DNA from: a gamma proteobacterium endosymbiont of Lamellibrachia anaximandri
Lineage (GTDB): Bacteria > Pseudomonadota > Gammaproteobacteria > Chromatiales > Chromatiaceae
DNA length: 64,000 nt
NCBI GenBank assembly: GCA_016756855.1
Contig: JAESPD010000001.1
Location: 62,001-126,000, forward strand
Reading direction: 5' to 3'
Part shown: positions 1 to 11,593 of the stretch, piece after piece
Layout: every line of letters starts with the position of its first letter
Position numbering within the stretch: position 1 is the first letter of the stretch
Notes under the pieces: model-generated
What the model was told of the DNA's origin: nothing
Seen by the model: only the letters and a program-made list of their open reading frames with translations
Databases searched by the model: none
Made by a program: the position numbers and the translations under genes

Positions 1-637
1 TCTGGGCACGGTCTTTCAGGCCAAGCAAGGCGCGACCATGACCCATTTCAAGGCGTCCGCTCTCGATCAGGATTTTGACATCCTCGTTCAACTCCAACAG
101 ACGTAACAGGTTGGTGACCGTCGTACGGGATTTACCCACCGCCTTGGCCACAGCCTGGTGGGTCAGTTCAAATTCAAGCAGTAACCGGCTGAGGGCGTTG
201 GCCTCTTCCAACGGATTGAGGTCATCCCGCTGGATATTCTCGATCAACCCCATGGCCATGGCGGCCTGTTCGGTGACCTCTTTGATGACCACCGGGATGG
301 TATCGAGGCCAGCCTGCTGCGCCGCCCGCCAGCGCCGTTCACCAGCGATCAGTTCATAGCGGTTGTTTTCGATCTCCCGTACCACTACCGGCTGGATGAC
401 ACCCTGAGCGGCGATGGAGTCAGCCAGTTCCCGCAGGCTGTCCGGATCGAACTCTCGTCTGGGTTGGTAGCGACCTCGCTGGATCAGATCAACAGGCAGG
501 TGTGCAAGATTGCTTCCCGTCCCTTCTTTACCCGCGGTTTCATCCGCTGCTGCACTCTCGTTGTTGATACCGCCGAGTAGTGCATCCAATCCTCTTCCGA
601 GGCCCCGTTTCTTCGCCGCCATCTCTCTGCGTACCAT
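1..637 (-). CDS. parB: ParB chromosome-partitioning protein (partial, C-terminus beyond window start)
   Basis: Reverse translation reads MVRREMAAKKRGLGRGLDALLGG...LPVDLIQRGRYQPRREFDPDSLRELADSI...YELIAGERRWRAAQ...; no stop before position 1. Alternative start at 622. Upstream of parA. Confidence 0.95.
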   Translation of the reverse strand, partial: MVRREMAAKKRGLGRGLDALLGGINNESAAADETAGKEGTGSNLAHLPVDLIQRGRYQPRREFDPDSLRELADSIAAQGVIQPVVVREIENNRYELIAGERRWRAAQQAGLDTIPVVIKEVTEQAAMAMGLIENIQRDDLNPLEEANALSRLLLEFELTHQAVAKAVGKSRTTVTNLLRLLELNEDVKILIESGRLEMGHGRALLGLKDRAQ

Positions 638-654
638 AACTGTTTTATATTAAA

Positions 655-1431
655 TCAGGATGCCCGCTTGCGATTCCTGCGCACCACTTCACTCGCCAGA
701 GCCAGATAGGCCGTCGCACCGCGGGAAGTTCTATCATACAGTAAAACCGGTTTGCCATGACTCGGTGCTTCGGCAACCCGTACATTTCGCGGAATGATGG
801 TGTTGAATACCTTATCCTTGAAATGGGTGATCAACTGGCTGGATACATCAACCGCCAGGTTATTGCGGGGGTCGTGCATGGTACGCAGGATACCTTCGAT
901 CTCCAAACCGCTATTGAGATGGGTTTGAACCTGCTTCACCGTACCCATCAGCGCGGATAGCCCCTCCAGTGCATAGTATTCGGTCTGAATCGGTATCAAT
1001 ACTGCATCCGCAGCTACCAAGGCATTCAATGTCAGCATGTTCAAGGACGGCGGGCAGTCGATGATGATGAAATCATACTCGTCCTTCGTTGTCGCCAGCG
1101 CCAGACTCAAACGTTTTTCCCGCAGGGTGGCGCTCATCAGTCCAACCTCCGCTGCGGTCAGATCCGCATTGGCGGGCAGCACATCAAATCCGGCCTCAGG
1201 GGTTTTCATCACAGCCTCGTGCAGCTGTACGTCCCCCAACAGCACATCGCAACTGGAACGTTCGAGCTGGTGCTTGTCCACCCCACACCCCATACTCGCG
1301 TTGCCCTGTGGATCGAGATCCACCATGAGAACACGCTTCTTCAGCGTTGCCAGGGAAGCGGCCAGGTTGACGGCAGTAGTGGTTTTGCCCACGCCGCCTT
1401 TCTGATTCGCGACGGTAATGATATGTCCCAT
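655..1431 (-). CDS. parA: ParA-family ATPase
   Basis: MGHIITVANQKGGVGKTTTAVNLAASLA Walker A; DLDPQGNASMGCG; adjacent to parB. Confidence 0.96.
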   Translation of the reverse strand: MGHIITVANQKGGVGKTTTAVNLAASLATLKKRVLMVDLDPQGNASMGCGVDKHQLERSSCDVLLGDVQLHEAVMKTPEAGFDVLPANADLTAAEVGLMSATLREKRLSLALATTKDEYDFIIIDCPPSLNMLTLNALVAADAVLIPIQTEYYALEGLSALMGTVKQVQTHLNSGLEIEGILRTMHDPRNNLAVDVSSQLITHFKDKVFNTIIPRNVRVAEAPSHGKPVLLYDRTSRGATAYLALASEVVRRNRKRAS

Positions 1432-1629
1432 GAATTTCAGACCGGGTAGAGACTGGAGCCCGCTATGATAACGGGCAGGAGGCCGATGCGATACCTGCTC
1501 TGTTGATGAAGATCAGAATTTCATTGCTTTATGCCAGCAACTGAAAAGGAAACAAGATCCTGAATAATTAAACTACGCCCTGAAGTGACCGACAACCTCC
1601 TTAATACAGATCGAATTTGAGGCATCGGC

Positions 1630-2280
1630 GTGACTTCAATGGGTAAATGGGCGTTTATCTTGCTGCTATTGGTAGCTGCCAGCACCACACAAGCCAGCAT
1701 TATCTCATTTGACGACTGGGACACCTTTTCCAGCAGGCTGGGTAGTGTCACCACCATAGATTTTGAGGAAAATGAACTGCGGCGCTGGCGTTCATACCGT
1801 GACCAGGCCCATTTTGCCGATGTTGCTTTCCAGGGCAGCGGTGATCTCTATACCGTGGATCCCGACTACTACCGCAGATTCTACGACTGGGACTCCGGTG
1901 ATGTGCTCTCTGACCAACACGCTGAGGGCCGCATCACCGCTTATCTGCCTCAGTCCATCTATGCCATAGGTGTGGACTTGATGACCTTCCGGCCATTTGC
2001 CTCTGACGTTCGGGTCATTTTGTCCTCCGGGGATATCTTTGATATTGCAACCGCAAACCCAGGCAATAGAACTTTTGCCGGGTTTATCTCGGATGAAGCT
2101 ATCAGCACCATCTCCTTCGAATCTCTTTCCGGCCGTTTTCTGAATATCGATAACTTCACTTACTCCACCCAAGTACCGGAACCCCGAACCTATCTGCTGT
2201 TCGGATCGGCAATGCTGGTACTCGTCTTTTTTCGGCGCCGCTGGAAGCAGTTGAGTGGAGACAACTACACTGACAAGTAG
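1630..2280 (+). CDS. PEP-CTERM sorting domain-containing protein (start probably 1639)
   Basis: Signal peptide-like N-terminus (WAFILLLLVAASTTQA) and C-terminal VPEPRTYLLFGSAMLVLVFFRRRW (PEP motif, TM helix, Arg cluster). Confidence 0.85.
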   Translation: MTSMGKWAFILLLLVAASTTQASIISFDDWDTFSSRLGSVTTIDFEENELRRWRSYRDQAHFADVAFQGSGDLYTVDPDYYRRFYDWDSGDVLSDQHAEGRITAYLPQSIYAIGVDLMTFRPFASDVRVILSSGDIFDIATANPGNRTFAGFISDEAISTISFESLSGRFLNIDNFTYSTQVPEPRTYLLFGSAMLVLVFFRRRWKQLSGDNYTDK

Positions 2281-2344
2281 GAACGGCGCCCCTGCCGCGA
2301 TTTGCCAATCTACGGAGTCATCGCGGCGGTGCGCCGCTCCTACT
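2276..2344. repeat. Palindromic GTAG-headed repeat (GTAGGA[A/G]CGGCGC...GCCGCGAT), REP-like family 3
   Basis: Left arm agtaggaacggcgcccctgccgcgat, right arm atcgcggcggtgcgccgctcctact; imperfect inverted repeat. Confidence 0.8.
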
Positions 2345-2387
2345 AACTCTTTGCAGCAAGATGCTGGAAAGTTAAACCTATAAGAGA

Positions 2388-3023
2388 TTATTCAACGATA
2401 ATCAGGTGACGTTCAGCATCGGTGAATGGTACCTGTAGCCTGACCACTTCGCTTTTCATCCCTGCTCGAAGTCCGGAAATCTCATCTTCCGGCACCATTC
2501 CTTTCATCGCCAGCAACCGGCAACCGGGAGCGCGCAGATGGCGGGTCAGTTCAACCATCCGGGGCAGGGCAGTAAAGGCCCTGGAGATCAAGGTGTCGAA
2601 AGGTTGATTCGGCTGGTAGGTTTCAACCCTGGCATGCACGGGTATAACATTCACTATTCCCAATTCAAGCACCACCTGACGGACAAAACGGATTTTTTTG
2701 TTGTTGCTGTCGAGTAATACGAAATGGGTATCTGGCCGTAACAACGCCAAAGGGATACCGGGAAGACCCGGACCCGTTCCCATATCTAAAATTTCTTCAC
2801 CATGAAGATAGGGCAGCACCGAAAGGCTGTCGAGCAGGTGTCGATCCACCATCTCCAACGGATCGCGTACAGCGGTGAGATTGTAAGCCTTGTTCCACTT
2901 TATCAGCAGGGCATGAAAGCGGAGTAAGTGCTTACGTACATCTACCGGGATCGACAGTGACATTCTGTCGAGGCCCAAATCAAGCCGTTCTCCCCATCGA
3001 GACTCCACTAAGATCTTCGTCAC
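2388..3023 (-). CDS. rsmG: 16S rRNA (guanine527-N7)-methyltransferase RsmG
   Basis: [37 protein letters not shown]; overlaps mnmG as in conserved synteny. Confidence 0.95.
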   Translation of the reverse strand: MTKILVESRWGERLDLGLDRMSLSIPVDVRKHLLRFHALLIKWNKAYNLTAVRDPLEMVDRHLLDSLSVLPYLHGEEILDMGTGPGLPGIPLALLRPDTHFVLLDSNNKKIRFVRQVVLELGIVNVIPVHARVETYQPNQPFDTLISRAFTALPRMVELTRHLRAPGCRLLAMKGMVPEDEISGLRAGMKSEVVRLQVPFTDAERHLIIVE

Positions 3024-4897
3024 TTTGCCGAGACCTGTTTCAGATGGATCATCAGCATCGATATGGCCGCAGGGGTGACCCCGGGGATGCGCCCCGCCTG
3101 ACCCAGGGTTTCTGGCCGGTGACGTAGGAACTTCTCCCTTATCTCCGCAGAGAGTCCCCGGACTTTCTCAAAATCAAAATCGTCGGGCAGAGACATGGAT
3201 TCATTTGCCCGTTGCCGTTCAATCTCATCCCGTTGCCGATCGATATAACCGGCATATTTGGCCTGAACTTCGATCTGCTCGGCCACCTGCCGATCCAACT
3301 CACCCGGTCCGATACCAGGCAGACACATCAACCCGGCATAGGTCACTTCGGGTCGCACCAACAGATCCAGTGCCCGCACTTCCCTTGTCAGAGGGGCACC
3401 CACCACCCGAGTTGCCTCATCCTCCGAAAGATCCCTCGGCCGTACCCAAGTATCCCGCAACCGTTGCTGCTCCCGTGCAATCATCTCGCGCTTGTGATCA
3501 AAAGCAGCCCAGCGTTTTTCACACACCAGACCGAGTTCGCGTCCTGCTTCAGTTAGCCGCAGGTCGGCATTATCTTCCCGCAGCAATAACCGGTACTCCG
3601 CCCGGCTGGTGAACATACGGTAGGGTTCAGAAGTGCCTTGGGTAACCAGATCATCAACCATCACGCCAAGATAGGCTACATCCCGCCGGGGAGACCAAGC
3701 CTCCTGTTCCCGGCTGAATAACACTGCATTCAAGCCTGCCAGTAGACCCTGAGCCGCTGCCTCTTCATAGCCTGTGGTGCCATTGATCTGTCCGGCAAAA
3801 AAGAGCCCCGCAATATGCTGGGTCTGCAACGAAAACTTGAGGCCACGGGGATCGAAAAAGTCATACTCGATGGCATAACCCGGACGGATGATGTGGGCCT
3901 GCGCAAACCCCTTCATAGAGCGCACCAGTTCATACTGCACATCAAAGGGCAGGCCGGTGGAGATGCCGTTGGGATAGACCTCGTTGGTATCCAGGCCCTC
4001 TGGTTCTATGAAGATCTGATGGGAGTTCTTATCGGCAAAGCGGACTATCTTGTCTTCGATGGAGGGACAGTATCTCGGTCCAACCCCCTCGATCACACCC
4101 GTATACATTGGCGAGCGGGACATGCCGCCACGGATGATGTCATGGGTCTGTTCGTTGGTGTGGGTGATGTAACAACTGATCTGTCGCGGGTGTTCCTCCC
4201 GCTGACCCAGAAAGGAGAAAACCGGTGTCGGCTCATCCCCAGGCTGTGCCTGCAGCACAGAATAATCTATGCTGCGACCGTCTATGCGTGGTGGGGTACC
4301 GGTTTTGAGGCGTTCCACCTTAAACGGCAACTCCCGAAGGCGGCGGGAGAGGGCATTGGCCGGAGGGTCACCGGCGCGTCCCCCCTCATAGTTGGACAAT
4401 CCGATATGGATGCGGCCACCAAGGAAGGTACCCACCGTCAACACCACTGTGCGGGCACTGAACTTCAACCCCATCTGTGTCGTGACGCCGGTGACCCTAT
4501 CCCCCTCAACCACCAGGTCGTCCACCGCCTGTTGGAAGAGATCGAGATTCGGTTGATTCTCCAGAGCAAATCTCACCGCAGCCTTATAACGCACCCGATC
4601 CGCCTGCGCCCTGGTGGCTCGCACTGCAGGCCCTTTGCGTGAGTTGAGAATGCGAAACTGGATACCACCGAGATCCGCTGCATGGGCCATGATGCCGCCC
4701 AGTGCGTCCACCTCTTTCACCAGATGGCCCTTACCAATACCCCCGATGGCCGGGTTACAGCTCATCTGTCCAAGGGTCTCGATGTTGTGGGTCAGCAGCA
4801 GGGTTCGTGCACCCATACGCGCAGCAGCCAGCGCAGCCTCGGTGCCGGCATGGCCGCCCCCCACTACAATCACATCATAGGTGTCGGTGTAAAACAT
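3020..4897 (-). CDS. mnmG: tRNA uridine-5-carboxymethylaminomethyl(34) synthesis enzyme MnmG
   Basis: [45 protein letters not shown]; 625 aa. Confidence 0.98.
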   Translation of the reverse strand: MFYTDTYDVIVVGGGHAGTEAALAAARMGARTLLLTHNIETLGQMSCNPAIGGIGKGHLVKEVDALGGIMAHAADLGGIQFRILNSRKGPAVRATRAQADRVRYKAAVRFALENQPNLDLFQQAVDDLVVEGDRVTGVTTQMGLKFSARTVVLTVGTFLGGRIHIGLSNYEGGRAGDPPANALSRRLRELPFKVERLKTGTPPRIDGRSIDYSVLQAQPGDEPTPVFSFLGQREEHPRQISCYITHTNEQTHDIIRGGMSRSPMYTGVIEGVGPRYCPSIEDKIVRFADKNSHQIFIEPEGLDTNEVYPNGISTGLPFDVQYELVRSMKGFAQAHIIRPGYAIEYDFFDPRGLKFSLQTQHIAGLFFAGQINGTTGYEEAAAQGLLAGLNAVLFSREQEAWSPRRDVAYLGVMVDDLVTQGTSEPYRMFTSRAEYRLLLREDNADLRLTEAGRELGLVCEKRWAAFDHKREMIAREQQRLRDTWVRPRDLSEDEATRVVGAPLTREVRALDLLVRPEVTYAGLMCLPGIGPGELDRQVAEQIEVQAKYAGYIDRQRDEIERQRANESMSLPDDFDFEKVRGLSAEIREKFLRHRPETLGQAGRIPGVTPAAISMLMIHLKQVSAK

Positions 4898-4915
4898 TAA
4901 ACTCCGATGACTCTG

Positions 4916-5419
4916 TTATTTCAGTTCAATTGAAAAAGCCGGGGAATCCATCATGTGTCTTTTCACCGCACAGAGTTCCATCGCCCGGAGAATTCCCTTT
5001 TGATATTTTTCGGGGAAATCCGCCGGCAGTGTGAGTCTCAAAACAATATGGGAGAAGAGTTTCTTCTTCTCATCCCGTTCACAATCCATGTGCAGCGCCA
5101 TGCCGTCAGTTGAGAGTTCCCGTACTTCACAAAAATTCCAGGCGAAGATACCTGCACATGTGGCGATGGAGGCAAGAAACAGATCGAAGGGTTCAGGCGC
5201 CGACGCACCACCCCCATATTTCTCTGATTGATCTGTGTGGATGACAAAATTCCCAGCCTTTGCATCGATTCGCTTTCCTCCGGGAAAGCTGACCTCTATC
5301 GTATCCATTGATATCTCCAATTCATCTGAATTAATCTTAAAATAGACCACTGCCTCACCCTGAACTGCGGGAAATCTGTGGTTGAAATAGCGGGCCAATG
5401 CACCACCACCAAGCAGCAA
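4916..5419 (-). CDS. OsmC family protein (start likely internal, MDTIEVSFPGGKR)
   Basis: GGGASAPEPFDLFLASIATCAGIF...AVKRHMMDSPAFSIEL pattern of OsmC-like proteins. Confidence 0.8.
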   Translation of the reverse strand: MLLGGGALARYFNHRFPAVQGEAVVYFKINSDELEISMDTIEVSFPGGKRIDAKAGNFVIHTDQSEKYGGGASAPEPFDLFLASIATCAGIFAWNFCEVRELSTDGMALHMDCERDEKKKLFSHIVLRLTLPADFPEKYQKGILRAMELCAVKRHMMDSPAFSIELK

Positions 5420-5580
5420 TATCCGTTTGGTACAGGCACAAAAAGCATCGGTGCCAACATTGCGTGGTAAACCGGTGAGATCAATTGATCGGGATGATCA
5501 AGATCGATAACTGACTGCTCAGCACCATAACCGATTGCGGCGTTTTCATTCAATGGAAAGTGCGGTGGCTCAAGCGGTAT

Positions 5581-6195
5581 CTATACCTGCCTGCGAAAAC
5601 AGTAGTAGCCAAAATCCTGATGCTTCTCTGCCGGGGTAATATGTCTTTCATTACGCTGTTCTATCAGCACAAATTCACTTCCCATTGCCTTCTTTAGTTT
5701 TTCGGCATCGTACTGCACGATATCCAGACCACTGCATTGTGTCGGTCCGCCAATGGCAAACGCAGCGATGATCACAGCTCCATCCACTTTCAAGGAACGT
5801 CGCATGACGCCCAGATATTTCTCGCACATTTTTGCATCGGTGAGAAAGTGGAATACCGCCCGATCATGCCAAATATCGTACTGTTTCGGCGACTCAAATT
5901 CGGTGATATCAGACTCTATCCAGTTTACCAAAGTTGCCCTGTCACCAAGACGCACTTTGGCATACTCCATGCCCGTGGACGAGATATCCAGTACCGTGAG
6001 ATTGTTCAGCCCTTCCTGCAGCAGTCTGTCCACCAGTACCGAAGCGCCACCACCTACATCGATGATAGCCGGTTGACCCTCAAACCCACTCTTTTCCATC
6101 ATCTCAAAGGAGATGCTCGAGGCTTTTTGATACCAGCTGACTTCAAATGGTGACTTTTCTCTATAGACCTTTTCCCAATGCGCCTTGCTGCTCAT
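5581..6195 (-). CDS. Class I SAM-dependent methyltransferase
   Basis: WEKVYREKSPFEVSWYQ; IIDVGGGASVLVDRLLQEG; IWHDRAVFHFLTD. Confidence 0.88.
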   Translation of the reverse strand: MSSKAHWEKVYREKSPFEVSWYQKASSISFEMMEKSGFEGQPAIIDVGGGASVLVDRLLQEGLNNLTVLDISSTGMEYAKVRLGDRATLVNWIESDITEFESPKQYDIWHDRAVFHFLTDAKMCEKYLGVMRRSLKVDGAVIIAAFAIGGPTQCSGLDIVQYDAEKLKKAMGSEFVLIEQRNERHITPAEKHQDFGYYCFRRQV

Positions 6196-6231
6196 ACCGC
6201 TTCTCTCAGTAATTCTGCTAAAAAAACCCTT

Positions 6232-7578
6232 TTACTTGCCGATACAAAAGGTGGAAAAGATACGACCCAGCAGGTCGTCAGCAGTGAATTCTCCGGTTAT
6301 CTCGTTGAGAGATTGCTGGGCGAGACGGAGATCTTCCGCCAACAGCTCACCAGCCGCAGTCTCTTCCAGCATCCGCATTCCCTGGTGAAGAAGAGTCATG
6401 GCGTTTGCCAGCGCATTCAAGTGACGACGACGGGCAACAAATTCACCTTCCACACTGCCAGTGTAGCCCATGGCCTCTTTCAGATGATCCTTCAGCAGCT
6501 CAATCCCCAGCGAGGATTTGGCGGCGATGGAAATCTCAGTCAATCCCTCATCGTCCACCAGGGCAGGGGGGGTACCACTCAGGTCGATCTTGTTTCTGAT
6601 CAGAGTCAGAGGAACACGGTCAGGCAGGCTGTCCCGATCCAGCGCAAGGTGATTGGGGTCATCCCCGTCATCGAAGACCCAAAGGATGCGATCTGCCAGG
6701 CCGATCTCATTTCTCGCCCGCAGTATCCCTTCCTGTTCAACCGGATCGCTACTCTCGCGCATGCCTGCCGTATCGATGATGTGGATCGGCATTCCATCGA
6801 TCTGTATCTGCTCCCGCAACAGGTCTCTTGTCGTGCCTGGGATCTCTGTCACTATCGCGGAATCCCTTTCTGCCAGCGCATTGAGCAGACTCGACTTACC
6901 TGCATTGGGACGACCGGCAATGACCAGTGTCATGCCATCACGCATCAGCCGTCCTGTATGGGCGCTTTTCTGTACAGCTGCGAGTTCATCAATGATTGCC
7001 TGTAAGTTAGTACTCACTTTTCCATCAGAAAGGAAGTCTATCTCCTCTTCAGGAAAGTCGATGGCAGACTCAACATAGAGCCTCAGGTTGATAAGTCCTT
7101 CAACCAGCTTGTGGATTCGCTCAGAGAAAACACCCTGCAGGGTACGGCTGGCAAGACGGGCCGCAGATGTGGTCTCTGCATCTATCAGATCGGCAATCGC
7201 CTCAGCCTGAGCGAGATCGAGTTTTCCGTTGAGGAAGGCGCGTTCACTGAATTCCCCTGGACGGGCGGCACGAACGCCGATCCCCAGCACCCGCTGCAGC
7301 ATGAGATCGAGAATTAGCGGGCCACCATGCCCCTGAAGTTCGAGAACATCCTCTCCGGTGAAGGAGTTGGGGGCAGGGAAATAGAGACAGATGCCTTCGT
7401 CAATGGTCGATCCATCAGCATCGGAAAAACGGCTGAATTGTGCATGCCTGGGGTTCGGCAGATTACCTGTCACCGCTGTGGCCACATCGGCACAACGCGG
7501 ACCCGAAACCCGAATGATGCCGACCCCGCCACGGCCAGGCGGGGTGGCAACAGCAGCGATTGTATCTCGCGGCTGCAC
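6232..7578 (-). CDS. mnmE: tRNA uridine-5-carboxymethylaminomethyl(34) synthesis GTPase MnmE
   Basis: [37 protein letters not shown]-terminal FCIGK. Confidence 0.98.
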   Translation of the reverse strand: MQPRDTIAAVATPPGRGGVGIIRVSGPRCADVATAVTGNLPNPRHAQFSRFSDADGSTIDEGICLYFPAPNSFTGEDVLELQGHGGPLILDLMLQRVLGIGVRAARPGEFSERAFLNGKLDLAQAEAIADLIDAETTSAARLASRTLQGVFSERIHKLVEGLINLRLYVESAIDFPEEEIDFLSDGKVSTNLQAIIDELAAVQKSAHTGRLMRDGMTLVIAGRPNAGKSSLLNALAERDSAIVTEIPGTTRDLLREQIQIDGMPIHIIDTAGMRESSDPVEQEGILRARNEIGLADRILWVFDDGDDPNHLALDRDSLPDRVPLTLIRNKIDLSGTPPALVDDEGLTEISIAAKSSLGIELLKDHLKEAMGYTGSVEGEFVARRRHLNALANAMTLLHQGMRMLEETAAGELLAEDLRLAQQSLNEITGEFTADDLLGRIFSTFCIGK

Positions 7579-7598
7579 TTTTGATTAACCGTGGCTAA

Positions 7599-9254
7599 CT
7601 ATCCCGCCTGCTCTATTTTGCGGGTAATGTAGTACTGCTGAGCAATAGAGATCAGATTGTTCACAACCCAGTAGAGCACCAGACCCGACGGGAAGAAGGC
7701 GAAGAAAATGGTAAAGACGAAGGGCAGACTCATCATGATCTTAGCCTGCATTGGATCCGGTGGTGCCGGATTGAGCTTCTGCTGTACGAACATGGAGACG
7801 CCCATGATCAGCGGCAACACGAAGTAGGGATCTTTCGCCGATAGGTTATCGATCCATAGAATAAAGGGTGCCTGGCGCATCTCAACGCTTTCCAACAACA
7901 CCCAATAGAGGGCGATGAAAACAGGAATTTGCACCAGAATCGGCAGGCAACCACCCAAGGGGTTGACCTTCTCCTTCTTATACATCTCCATCATCGCCTG
8001 ATTCAGGCGCTGTTTGTCATCGCCGAAACGATCCTTCATGGCCTGAAGCCTCGGCGTCAGCTTGCGCATATTGGCCATCGACTTATAGCTGGTTTCCGAC
8101 AGTTTATAGAAAAGCGCTTTGATAATGATGGTCAGAAGGATAATTGACCAGCCCCAATTGCCTACCCAACTATGGATCTTTTTTAGCAACCAGAAGATCG
8201 GCTGTGCAATCACAGTCAGCCAGCCATAATCGACTGTCAGCTCCAATCCAGGGGCAACCTTCACCAGCTCGTCCTGCAGCTTCGGGCCAACGAAGAGCTG
8301 TTTACTGAAACTGTGACTGTTGCCAGGAGCAACCGTCACGGATGGAGAGTAACTCCCAATAAGATATTTCGGACCCGGCAGGCTGTTAGTGTAGTAGTGC
8401 TCCATCTGCGTTTTTGGTGGGATCCAAGCCCCCAGGAAATAGTGCTGGATCATGGCCAGCCAACCATCGGTGGAATCGACATTAAGCCCTTTCTCAGCCA
8501 TCTCGTCGAAATCGACTTTTTCGTATTTCGCTTCAGGATTGTAGTAGACGCCACCTGTATAGGTGTAGGTGGTCAGTCGTGACTGATTGGTCGGTTCCGT
8601 ACGCTGCAGTTGCGCATAATCTCTTGCCGCCCAAGGCTCCGTTGTCTGGTTATCAACCTCATGGATAACGTCTATCAGATAGCTGCCCCGGCTGAAGATA
8701 AAGTGTTTGGTAACCTTGAGGCCATCACTGTCTGTCCAGCTCATGGCCACATCGATTGTGTCCTGCCCCTCTGCCAAACGGTACTCACTCTGTTCGATCT
8801 GATATTCGGCCTCGTGTGTCGGGGCCTTGCCTTCTTCGCTTCCGATCATGCCGGACTGGGCGATGAACAGGTTCGGCATCGTCGGTGACAAGAGTTGGAA
8901 CTTTAACTCCGGTGTCTCCGGTGATACCTGATAATCGAGCAGCCGTACGCGCTGCAGCGTTCCACCCAGCGTGGAGATCTCTACTTTCAACAGATCAGTT
9001 TCGACCCTGACTATCTTTCCACCCGCGGCTGTTACGCCAACTGTCGCGGGTACAGCCTGATCTCCACTAGCTGTGACCCCTGGTGCAACCGAGGCAGTTG
9101 GCACACCGGCCGATTCAGTTGCGGCAGGCACGACTTCCGCCGTCTGTTGCGGCGCTACGGCTTGTGGTGATCCATAATCGGTCATCCATGCCTGATAAAG
9201 CAGCAGACAGATGAAGGCAAAGGCAAACAGGAGAATCAGTCTAATATTATCCAT
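7599..9254 (-). CDS. yidC: Membrane protein insertase YidC
   Basis: MDNIRLILLFAFAFICLLLYQAW start; NPLGGCLPILVQIPVFIALYWVLLESVEMRQAPF. Confidence 0.97.
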   Translation of the reverse strand: MDNIRLILLFAFAFICLLLYQAWMTDYGSPQAVAPQQTAEVVPAATESAGVPTASVAPGVTASGDQAVPATVGVTAAGGKIVRVETDLLKVEISTLGGTLQRVRLLDYQVSPETPELKFQLLSPTMPNLFIAQSGMIGSEEGKAPTHEAEYQIEQSEYRLAEGQDTIDVAMSWTDSDGLKVTKHFIFSRGSYLIDVIHEVDNQTTEPWAARDYAQLQRTEPTNQSRLTTYTYTGGVYYNPEAKYEKVDFDEMAEKGLNVDSTDGWLAMIQHYFLGAWIPPKTQMEHYYTNSLPGPKYLIGSYSPSVTVAPGNSHSFSKQLFVGPKLQDELVKVAPGLELTVDYGWLTVIAQPIFWLLKKIHSWVGNWGWSIILLTIIIKALFYKLSETSYKSMANMRKLTPRLQAMKDRFGDDKQRLNQAMMEMYKKEKVNPLGGCLPILVQIPVFIALYWVLLESVEMRQAPFILWIDNLSAKDPYFVLPLIMGVSMFVQQKLNPAPPDPMQAKIMMSLPFVFTIFFAFFPSGLVLYWVVNNLISIAQQYYITRKIEQAG

Positions 9255-9483
9255 GGGACTTCTTTTCAGTGGGTTCTGGAACCGGATCGATTCCACCTTC
9301 GTGCCAAGGGTGGCAGTGAGAGACACGACGCATAGAAAGCATCAGGCCGCGAAAAAATCCATGTTTTTCGAGGGCTTCAACCGCGTAGGCTGAGCAGGTT
9401 GGGTAGAAACGGCAGTGATTTCCCAGGAAAGGGCTGATAATAAGCTGGTAAGCCCGAACTAGGAAGATCAAGATATGGCGCAT
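9247..9483 (-). CDS. yidD: Membrane protein insertion efficiency factor YidD
   Basis: MRHILIFLVRAYQLIISPFLGNHCRFYPTCSAYAVEALEKHG. Confidence 0.95.
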   Translation of the reverse strand: MRHILIFLVRAYQLIISPFLGNHCRFYPTCSAYAVEALEKHGFFRGLMLSMRRVSHCHPWHEGGIDPVPEPTEKKSHG

Positions 9484-9833
9484 TTTTCTGCCAGCCTCTT
9501 CCAATGCTGAAATAATGAAGCCGAGTATCGGCCGTTCTCCACGAGCAACTTACCACGCCGATTCAGCACTACTATATCCAGACCTGCCAACAATTCCTGA
9601 TTTTGCCTGAAGCTTTCACGTACCAGGCGTTTCAATCGGTTACGATCCACTGCGCGGCGCGTATTTTTCTTGGAAATTGCCAAACCCAGTCTTGCATATT
9701 CCAGACCATTTTCTCTGGCAAGCACCAGAAAAAGCTTGTCTGTTGAACGTTCTGCCCGACTAAAAACCCGACGATATTCGTCGGGTTTCAATAATCTTGA
9801 TCTGCGGGGAAAACTCCCCTGAACTGCCGGCAA
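9468..9833 (-). CDS. rnpA: Ribonuclease P protein component
   Basis: ARLGLAISKKNTRRAVDRNRLKRLVRESFR. Confidence 0.96.
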   Translation of the reverse strand: MPAVQGSFPRRSRLLKPDEYRRVFSRAERSTDKLFLVLARENGLEYARLGLAISKKNTRRAVDRNRLKRLVRESFRQNQELLAGLDIVVLNRRGKLLVENGRYSASLFQHWKRLAEKCAIS

Positions 9834-9842
9834 GGACAGAAA

Positions 9843-9977
9843 TTACGATGTCAAACTGGCGCGGCCCTTGGCACGACGTGATTTAATCACCTTACGGCCA
9901 TTGCGCGTGGCCATACGAGCGCGGAAACCGTGAGTACGGACGCGTTTAAGATTACTGGGCTGAAAAGTTCTTTTCAT
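9843..9977 (-). CDS. rpmH: 50S ribosomal protein L34
   Basis: [44 protein letters not shown] (44 aa). Confidence 0.98.
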   Translation of the reverse strand: MKRTFQPSNLKRVRTHGFRARMATRNGRKVIKSRRAKGRASLTS

Positions 9978-10109
9978 GACTCTATACCGATTTTGCCTGG
10001 GCGTTCCCGTAAAATACGGACGAAAAAAAGAGACGCATCGTATACCGTATGGCCTTATTTTGTCAACATATACCCGAAACAAAAAACAGGCGCCTCATTG
10101 CCTTGAAAC

Positions 10110-10118
10110 TGTGGATAA
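10110..10118 (-). promoter_or_regulatory. DnaA box (TGTGGATAA, perfect 9-mer on the minus strand) in rpmH-dnaA intergenic region
   Basis: Exact reverse complement of TTATCCACA. Confidence 0.75.
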
Positions 10119-10243
10119 GTCTCCAATCGCAGGGTAGACTTAGTGGCCAGAACAGTTAGAAATTCCATCTCCATTTCAAACAACACAATCCTATCGGATC
10201 ATCCGCAGATGGTTACGGTGGCTATTATTCGGAGACATGCAAG

Positions 10244-11593
10244 TTGGATCTTTGGCAACGTTGTAGTAAGCACCTAGAGCAGGAGCTTTCACCTCAGCAG
10301 TTCAATACCTGGATTCGTCCACTTCAGGTAATTGAGGATAACAACCGCCTCCGTCTATTGGCACCCAACCGCTTTGTACGTGACTGGGTGCGCAACCACT
10401 ATCTCGAGACACTAGAAAACTATCTTGACACCCTCTCTCTGGATATGACACCTATCATCTCCATCGATATCGGATCAAAGAAAAAACCTGCTGCCGTCAA
10501 GCAGCGAAACAACCCTCAGACCAACAGGACGGGTGTTCAAACCATTATTCCATCAAAGGGAAGTCCGTACATTGAGAGCCATCTCAATCCTAACTTCACC
10601 TTCGAAACCTTCGTTGAGGGAAAATCCAACCAGATTGCCCGTGCCGCTTCGATGCAGATTGGCGAGAATCCCGGCAGAGCCTACAATCCTCTATTCATAT
10701 ACGGCGGGGTAGGACTCGGAAAAACCCACCTGATGCATGCAGTGGGTAACACGATTCTGCACCATAATCCTAACGCCAGGGTCATATACCTCCATTCTGA
10801 ACGGTTCGTTTCAGAAATGGTTAAGGCTCTACAGCACAACACAATTGACCAGTTCAAACGCAAGTTTCGTTCTGTCAATGCACTGTTGATTGATGATATT
10901 CAGTTTTTCGCTGGTAAAGAGCGGTCCCAGGAAGAGTTCTTTCACACTTTCAATGCACTATTCGAATCTCAACAACAGATTATCTTATCCAGTGACCGAT
11001 TTCCCAAAGAGGTTGGTGGCCTGGAGGAGCGTCTCAAATCGAGATTTGGCTGGGGTCTGACAGTCGCTATCGAACCCCCCGATCTAGAAACTCGTGTCGC
11101 AATTCTGCAGAGCAAGGCTCTGCAACTAAAAGCCGAACTTCCCAGCGAAGTTGCCTTTTTCATGGGCAAACGTATCCGTTCCAATATTCGCGAACTTGAA
11201 GGTGCTTTGCGACGTGTTATCGCCAACTCAACCTTCACCGGGACAAGTATCAATCTTGATTTTGCCAAAAATGCTTTGCGCGACATGATCGCAGCACAGG
11301 ACAAACAGGTCACGATCGACAACATCCAAAAAACAGTTGCAGAGTATTTTCAGATACGCACTTCAGATCTACTCTCAGCAAAGCGGAGTCGTTCCATCGC
11401 CAGACCCAGGCAGATCGCGATGACTCTGGCCAAAGAATTAACAAATCATAGCCTGCCTGAGATCGGAACCGCTTTTGGTGGTAGGGATCACACTACCGTT
11501 ATTCATGCCAACAAAAAGATCAAGGAACTGCGGGATAGTGATGTACGTATATCTGAGGACTATTTAAACCTGTTGAGGACACTAAGTAGTTAA
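10244..11593 (+). CDS. dnaA: Chromosomal replication initiator protein DnaA (TTG start)
   Basis: [47 protein letters not shown]-terminal [15 protein letters not shown]. Confidence 0.98.
   Translation: MDLWQRCSKHLEQELSPQQFNTWIRPLQVIEDNNRLRLLAPNRFVRDWVRNHYLETLENYLDTLSLDMTPIISIDIGSKKKPAAVKQRNNPQTNRTGVQTIIPSKGSPYIESHLNPNFTFETFVEGKSNQIARAASMQIGENPGRAYNPLFIYGGVGLGKTHLMHAVGNTILHHNPNARVIYLHSERFVSEMVKALQHNTIDQFKRKFRSVNALLIDDIQFFAGKERSQEEFFHTFNALFESQQQIILSSDRFPKEVGGLEERLKSRFGWGLTVAIEPPDLETRVAILQSKALQLKAELPSEVAFFMGKRIRSNIRELEGALRRVIANSTFTGTSINLDFAKNALRDMIAAQDKQVTIDNIQKTVAEYFQIRTSDLLSAKRSRSIARPRQIAMTLAKELTNHSLPEIGTAFGGRDHTTVIHANKKIKELRDSDVRISEDYLNLLRTLSS

Noticed and set aside
3815-4642. 275-aa plus-strand ORF
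   Set aside because: Antisense shadow of mnmG.
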